Shown here: one piece after another, positions 59,150-64,000 of the stretch | Layout: every line of letters starts with the position of its first letter | Position numbering within the stretch: position 1 is the first letter of the stretch | The notes under the pieces: generated by a model | Seen by the model: only the letters and a program-made list of their open reading frames with translations | What the model was told of the DNA's origin: nothing | Database searches by the model: none | Made by a program: the position numbers and the translations under genes | Assembly: GCF_003573695.1 (NCBI RefSeq) | Contig: NC_039362.1 | Coordinates: 16,512,063-16,576,062 of the forward strand | Origin: Papaver somniferum | Taxonomy: Eukaryota > Streptophyta > Magnoliopsida > Ranunculales > Papaveraceae | Direction: 5' to 3' | DNA length: 64,000 nucleotides

Positions 59150-62100
59150 CTATTTTCCCTTAGATGACTCAGCGTGGTCAGTGGGATTCTTCTTCTGAGA
59201 TAAAGGAACACTCCCACCCGAAGAAGGACCAGAGGAGAAAGTCAAAGGTTCGGGCTTGGAGAGACGGGGATAGTTCTTGACAATATTATGATCCCTTAGG
59301 AGGACTTGATCGACCTGTGTTAAAACCTTGTTGACCTCTTCAACCAACTGACAGCGAGCCTTGTGACCAATAACAGTAACCCGAAGCTCAGATTGGGACA
59401 ATGAAGAAGTCAACCGAGCCACTTCCTTAGCTTCCTCCGTTGCCGCTTCGTCACGAGATCCAGCTAAACCTTTGTAATACGATGTCTGCTCTCCTGCCGC
59501 ACTAGGGAAGATTGAGCCTTTCAAGCTTTGCATTTGCAGCGAGAAGCTGTCCCTCGAGCTCTACACAAGGAAAGTATGCAGCGTGTAAGGAATTAGAGAT
59601 ACAAATTTACACACCAAAAAATAAACATATACCTCCGACTCTAGCCGAAGCTGCCTCTAAATCATAAACAACAGCGTCGCGGCCTTCAGCAAGAAAATCG
59701 AACTCATCGGATATTTTCTTATAATCCAACTGAAGATTTGAGAGAGTATATTGGCTCTCATCTAACTCTACCTGCTTCATAGAATCCTGGTGATGAAGGT
59801 GGTTAACTTAATCATTCATTTTTTCTATCCCTTTAGTAAGCCTATACATATTCATCTCGAGATTCCTCTCGGACTCGACCATACGGGAAACGTCCGCACG
59901 AGAAGCAGTCAAATCATTGCTAAGAGCATGAGCTTCGGCCCTAGCATCGTCTCTCTCTCGAACGAGATGCTGTATATAATTAGTAACCTCAGGACCATGT
60001 GAAGAGCGAGATTGATGTAACTCCCTTTCTAACTGCTCTACCCTGGCCGCCAATCTAGAAGCATGTTCAGTTGCCTCACGAAGATTCCCACGAAGGGTAA
60101 TAAGACTATTCTGCATATCAATAAATTGGGTTCTCTTAGCCCGCAACCCAGCTAACAGCTTGTTATGCTCGTCGGCCCGAGCATTCCACTTGGTGTCCTC
60201 ACTCTTGATTTTCTCCACTATCCCCTTGATATGAGAGGCTTGACGGACCATCTCATTTCAAAGCCACATTAATTCTCGATTGTCACCCGCTGGAGATAGG
60301 GTGGGACTCAGACAGAATACCAAGAAGACTAAGGAAGAAGACGAAGAGAAGGTAGCAAAGAAAAACAAACCTTTAACTAACAAAGAGCCCTTGCGAGCTT
60401 CCTCCAACTCGCTGCGAACAAGGGCCAAGTCCATTCGAAGCTGCTCTTCCTTAGAGCCCAGTTGCTCTTTCCCTTTCAATATGTCCTTCAAATCCTGAAT
60501 CTCTTTATCCTTAGCATAGATGAGAGACTCAGTGGTGCTCAACTCCTCTTCCATATGACGAATCTTGGCCTCAAGCTTAAGGGCCTTGGCCCTGAAAAAC
60601 TGGTACAGAGTGTAGTTGCAATGCTCACTCCTCATCATCTGATTAAGCAAAGAATGAGCATAAAGTAGAAGTCAGATTTTATGCTCACGAAACATAATGG
60701 TGATCAGTCAGAAACCCAGAGAACATACCTCGAGTACCCACTGCTGAGGAAAACCATATTGATAGCCATCAGCAATGGACATCATCTCAGCAACAGTATA
60801 AGGAGTATCGACCAGAAAATTCGAAGAAGAACCTCTTAAATCCTTGTCCCACACTTCTGCAACTCGTGCTTCAGGAGTCATCTGCATCATCTGACGGGTA
60901 AAGGCATCAGATTTTTTCTCACCGGGAACCAACGGTGCAGGGTGGGGCACGAACATCAGCTTTCTCTTCATCATCCAATCAAGGATGGCATCGTCACCCT
61001 CAGACGTCAGAAACTTAGGAAATTCCTCTGAGGATGTTTCGACAATAGTACCATCGATGATAACACCTTTTCCGGTATCAATATTCTTCATAGCTTCAGA
61101 AGTCTTCCGAACCTCATTCTCCCTGTTAGCAAGAGCTTCTGCATCTTCACCCTCAGAGCTGTCTTCCTCCCCAACGGTCTTGTCACCCTCACCAACGGGG
61201 TCACCACCAACCCCACCACCGAGGACATCCCAATCATCATTGGGAGAAAGAAAAGAGAAATCTTCTGCCAAACCCATCGCAGCGCCCATGTCAACCGGGC
61301 CACCCGAAAAGTAAATCTTTCCAAAAGAGAATTCTTGGGAGGATACAGGCATTGAAGACTGAGGACCCTCTCCATCATTTCCTTAACTAACAAGGGGGGG
61401 GGGGGGAGGCCTCCCCCAGGGGAAACTTCTTGCTGCACACCTCCCCCAGCGACAACTTCATGTTCTTTAGCACAATCGCTAGGAATAACTTTTTTTCAGC
61501 AGAACCCTCACCAACATGCTTGGGCTCTTCATGCTCATGGGGGGAAGTGTCGGTACGCTCTTCATCATCGGATAAATCATCCTCCATGAATTCTTCGTTC
61601 ACTGGACTGTTCACCTCATCGGGCATTACCGGCTCTTCAGCAACATCAGTAGAGGATTGAATGGGTCCAAGCTTTTTCTTCTTCGTTGCCTAAAAATCGA
61701 TATGAAGTTAGTCCGATGAGTTTTTCTCCTCACTTTGACTAAAATGTCAAATTCAACAAAAAAGGGGCAAATACACGGCCTAACAATAAACCATACCTTG
61801 ACGGTAGCGGAACTCTTCAAAGGAAGAGAAACATCAGAACTCTCCTCCTCATACATATCAACAACGTCGCAGGCGTATTCAAATTTCAAGCCCTCAAAGT
61901 TTAATCGCCACGGGAAAAAATCACCATAGCGAGAGGGAGGAGTTTCACGAGCTTTGCTACCAACCACGGGACGCCAATCACGCGGACCAGGTATCTAACC
62001 ATAAGCTCAAGGACCAACAACCTCAATAACGGTAGCATGCCACTCATAATCATGATCACGCTGAATCCTCTCACGATTAGGAAAAAGCCTCCGCTGTCCT

Positions 62101-63170
62101 GATATTTCGGTACCAGGAACGTATTTCAGCTTGGTACCACACACTTCGCTTAAAATACGAACACCACAACTAGGTGTCGTAATGGTACGAAGACCCACAC
62201 TCCAAGGCTTTTGGTTCCTCCCATTAACGTAATCTTCGAAACAGCTATTAAAGTTCTCAGGAGTATACCATCCCCGCTCAGCTGGGTTAAGAACGTAGCA
62301 AGTCATCATTGTTTGCCCCTTACTACGGAGATAACACTCCCTGAGTGCACGAAGATAATTCCCAGTCATTTGCACCACGGAACGACAGTGTGTAGAAGAA
62401 GTATAACCCTCACGATTAGACAAGGCGTCGTAGTAGAAAGAATCGCCAGATTTATACAAAGGCAATATCAACCCAGCCTCGAAGGCCCCCACCCTAGTAA
62501 GCAGATGATACTCATCGTAGTTATAGCTCGATATCATCTCAAAAGTAAGATCATCATCAGGAGCATAAAATATAACATCAAAGTGTTCAAGCTCGTGCTT
62601 CGCTTTAAAGGCCTCGAGATCTATGTGCTTGAAAGTTACCTTCTTTCTGGCAACGGAGATGCTCCGTATTAAGGGAAGGGCCTCGGAATCCTCGTCTTGA
62701 TCTGGAGAAGACCCCTGCAGGGGACTTAAGTCCGAAGCTTTTTTCTTGAAAGGCGGGTTCTTGGATGGACCAATCTTTGAAGCACCGCCTTTAATGGTCT
62801 TCCCTCTCACCAGAACGGCCGGAGGAGGGGGAGGCATCGTATCAGGAGCAACTGAGCGAAGATGTTGGATATTCAGTAGCGGCTCAGCGGGATGATGAGA
62901 AGTAGGTAGCGCTGCTATAGATCCGGCCCGTTGGGTAGCCACTGGACGACTAACAGCGTACCTTGACCCTTTGGGGCCCCTCGGTTGATCCCCCTTCTTA
63001 ACAGAAGAAGTTCTAGAACTTGGGGCAGAAGAGGTCCTCTGGGCGTGAAAATCTGGATGCAAAGACCTAGCTGGATCTCCTCCGGGCGGAGATATGTCTG
63101 GGTCCCTAGGAGGAGTCCTATGAGGGCTCGGCGGCGGAGTATGGTAGGGAGCCCGGTGATGATCAGCCAT
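59150..63170 (-). pseudogene. Antisense multi-exon accessory gene of the Tat-like element
   Basis: Read on the minus strand from ATG 63170 (MADHHRAPYHTPPP). Exon 1 runs to 61797, then canonical GT-AG introns 61796-61690, 60728-60639, 60370-60290 and 59632-59561, and a last exon ending at the stop 59150-59152. Exon 1 has a Pro/Arg/Ser-rich head, then a globular part (HFDVIFYAPDDDLTFE, VGAFEAGLILPLY, RALRECYLRS), which resembles the 'putative gypsy type transposon' domain of Tat accessory ORFs; middle exons are very acidic; the last ~350 residues are coiled coil (LEAKIRHMEEELSTTES, LAARVEQLERELHQSR). Stops at 62007 (TGA), 61995 (TAG) and about 60258 (TGA; CGA would restore it) and a shift at a 13-G run (61394-61406) break it now. 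In related elements (Grande gene23) such genes are antisense and spliced. Function unknown. Confidence 0.75.
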
Positions 63171-63703
63171 GTCTACAAAGGGGCACAGAAACAGTACGAA
63201 GGTCAAAACGAAAGAAACCATAATAATCAAAAAAATGAACTTTGTAGGTTTTGTAAGCTCATAATGAACATCATTTAAAAATCCTAAAAGAAAACATCCA
63301 GCGGAGAACCCTAGACTGGTTACAAACATAAGAAATAAGTTCAAAGAGCAAGAAGTTTATAGGTTTAGTGATGAAGAACATGGGAAAGTATATATACTTT
63401 TGTATATTTGTTCTTCATCACAAAACCAAGAACACAGCAGCAGAAAGGCAAGACAAACACAATTGAAAGAAAAGGATAAAACCCTGTACCTGCTTTTCAA
63501 GCCTACAGAGGCGAGTGATGAAAACAACGACAAGCAGACAAAACTTTGGAAGATCCTAGGATATTCTGTCTCTAGCAGCACCAGCAGTAAAAAACTAGAG
63601 AACAAAAAGAAAGAATAGAAGAAGATGATGAATAGTCGGAGTTAAAGACTGGCAGGAGAAAGGGAGAGAATGTGAATTTATGTCAAAATTAACATTCTCT
63701 CCC

Positions 63704-63713
63704 CCCTTATATA
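63704..63713 (-). promoter_or_regulatory. TATA-like box for the antisense gene
   Basis: Minus-strand TTATATAAGG about 530 bases upstream of the ATG at 63170. CCTTTGTAG/ACATGG just before the ATG could be the acceptor of a leader intron. It lies about 170 bases inside the 3' LTR boundary. Confidence 0.5.
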
Positions 63714-63864
63714 ACACCTGGAGTATTGAAACCAACCCACGAATCGAGAAGAAGTTATTGCAAGGACTTGGGGAACGTGCCCTAAAATCCAGGAGAAGTT
63801 ATTGAAGAGAGATGGGAAGATTATGACGACATTTTTCTTCTAACTTTGACTAAACCCCACAATT

Positions 63865-63882
63865 AGAAGAAAAGGGGCAAAT
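63865..63882 (+). other. Polypurine tract of the Tat-like element
   Basis: AGAAGAAAAGGGGCAAAT directly before the TGTATACAC start of the 3' LTR. A similar AACAAAAAAGGGGCAAAT occurs at 61755-61772 inside intron 1 of the antisense gene. Confidence 0.85.
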
Positions 63883-64000
63883 TGTATACACATAATCCAT
63901 CTCTCGACACGTGTCAAAATATCTACACATGGAAGGCATGCAGATCACTATATCAAGGGGCACTGAAGTTACGAACCACCGAGAAGTAGGGAAGAATGCC
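63883..64000 (+). repeat. 3' LTR of the Tat-like element (first 118 bases)
   Basis: Same start as the 5' LTR at 47586; cut by the window end, so the target-site duplication cannot be checked. Confidence 0.9.

Larger units (their letters stand above)
47586..64000 (+). mobile_element. Ty3/Gypsy Tat-like LTR retrotransposon, degenerate, right end outside the window
   Basis: Starts with a 5' LTR (47586-49026) and runs into the first 118 bases of a 3' LTR (63883-64000). The two LTR starts (TGTATACACATAATCC) differ at about 7 of 118 positions, mostly transitions, as expected for methylated, ageing DNA. Order: primer site, leader repeats, gag, protease, RT, archaeal-type RNase H, integrase, then a long antisense gene before the polypurine tract. 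An RNase H of this type plus an antisense ORF after pol is known from Tat-lineage elements such as Grande and Retand (established knowledge). Gag/pol have stops and frameshifts, so it is not autonomous now. Confidence 0.9.

Noticed and set aside
62211..62672. 153-codon plus-strand frame
   Set aside because: Shadow of exon 1 of the antisense gene.
1..64000. CRISPR arrays, bacterial operons, ribosome binding sites
   Set aside because: Spaced repeats seen here are contiguous tandem repeats without unique spacers; the sequence is plant nuclear.

Overview
This is nuclear DNA of a flowering plant, most likely a eudicot with a large, repeat-rich genome. The evidence is plant gene families (a SUVH histone methyltransferase, an LCR-type F-box gene carrying a miR394 site, a proline-rich lipid-transfer-like protein), GT-AG introns, AT-rich spacers and nested plant LTR retrotransposons, a LINE, MITEs and a probable Helitron end. 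The species cannot be fixed from the sequence; a Ranunculales-type genome such as poppy is only a guess.

Layout. 1-8.9 kb is decayed repeat: a poly(A)-tailed segment between 41-bp direct repeats, a ~97-bp-arm inverted repeat, and a diverged 3.3-kb Copia-like LTR (4899-8221) that carries a copy of the promoter, 5' UTR, intron and first ~320 coding bases of the SUVH gene found 24 kb downstream. A 34-bp minisatellite follows. 9292-16671 is a complete, young, non-autonomous LTR element (LARD-like, Athila-type tRNA-Asp primer site, 5-bp TSD) inserted in a 38-bp tandem repeat. 17.2-18.5 kb is a minus-strand Copia 3' end. 20763-29359 is a complete gag-only Copia-like element (2.35/2.41-kb LTRs, tRNA-iMet site, 5-bp TSD) with an extra ORF; it sits inside a possible Helitron (19529-29954).

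The genic island is 30.8-44.2 kb: a 192-bp tandem repeat, the intronless-CDS SUVH1/3-like gene (+), a secreted proline-rich/8-Cys lipid-transfer-like gene (+), the two-exon LCR/F-box only protein 6 gene (-), a degenerate LINE (+), and a small secreted Pro/Arg-rich protein gene (+).

From 47586 to the window end is a Ty3/Gypsy Tat-like element: 5' LTR (split by a 541-bp hAT MITE), tRNA-Asn-like primer site, broken gag, protease, RT (split by a clean 3.3-kb solo LTR), archaeal-type RNase H, integrase with a mutated catalytic residue, then an antisense multi-exon gene (63170 to 59150) with four canonical introns and its own TATA-like signal, a polypurine tract and the start of the 3' LTR. The host genes look intact and unrelated in function: chromatin reading or silencing (SUVH), a miR394-regulated ubiquitin ligase subunit (LCR), and two secreted wall or apoplast proteins. 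The most unusual items are the SUVH promoter and 5' CDS captured in an LTR, the spliced antisense gene of the Tat-like element, and the extra ORF of the gag-only Copia-like element.
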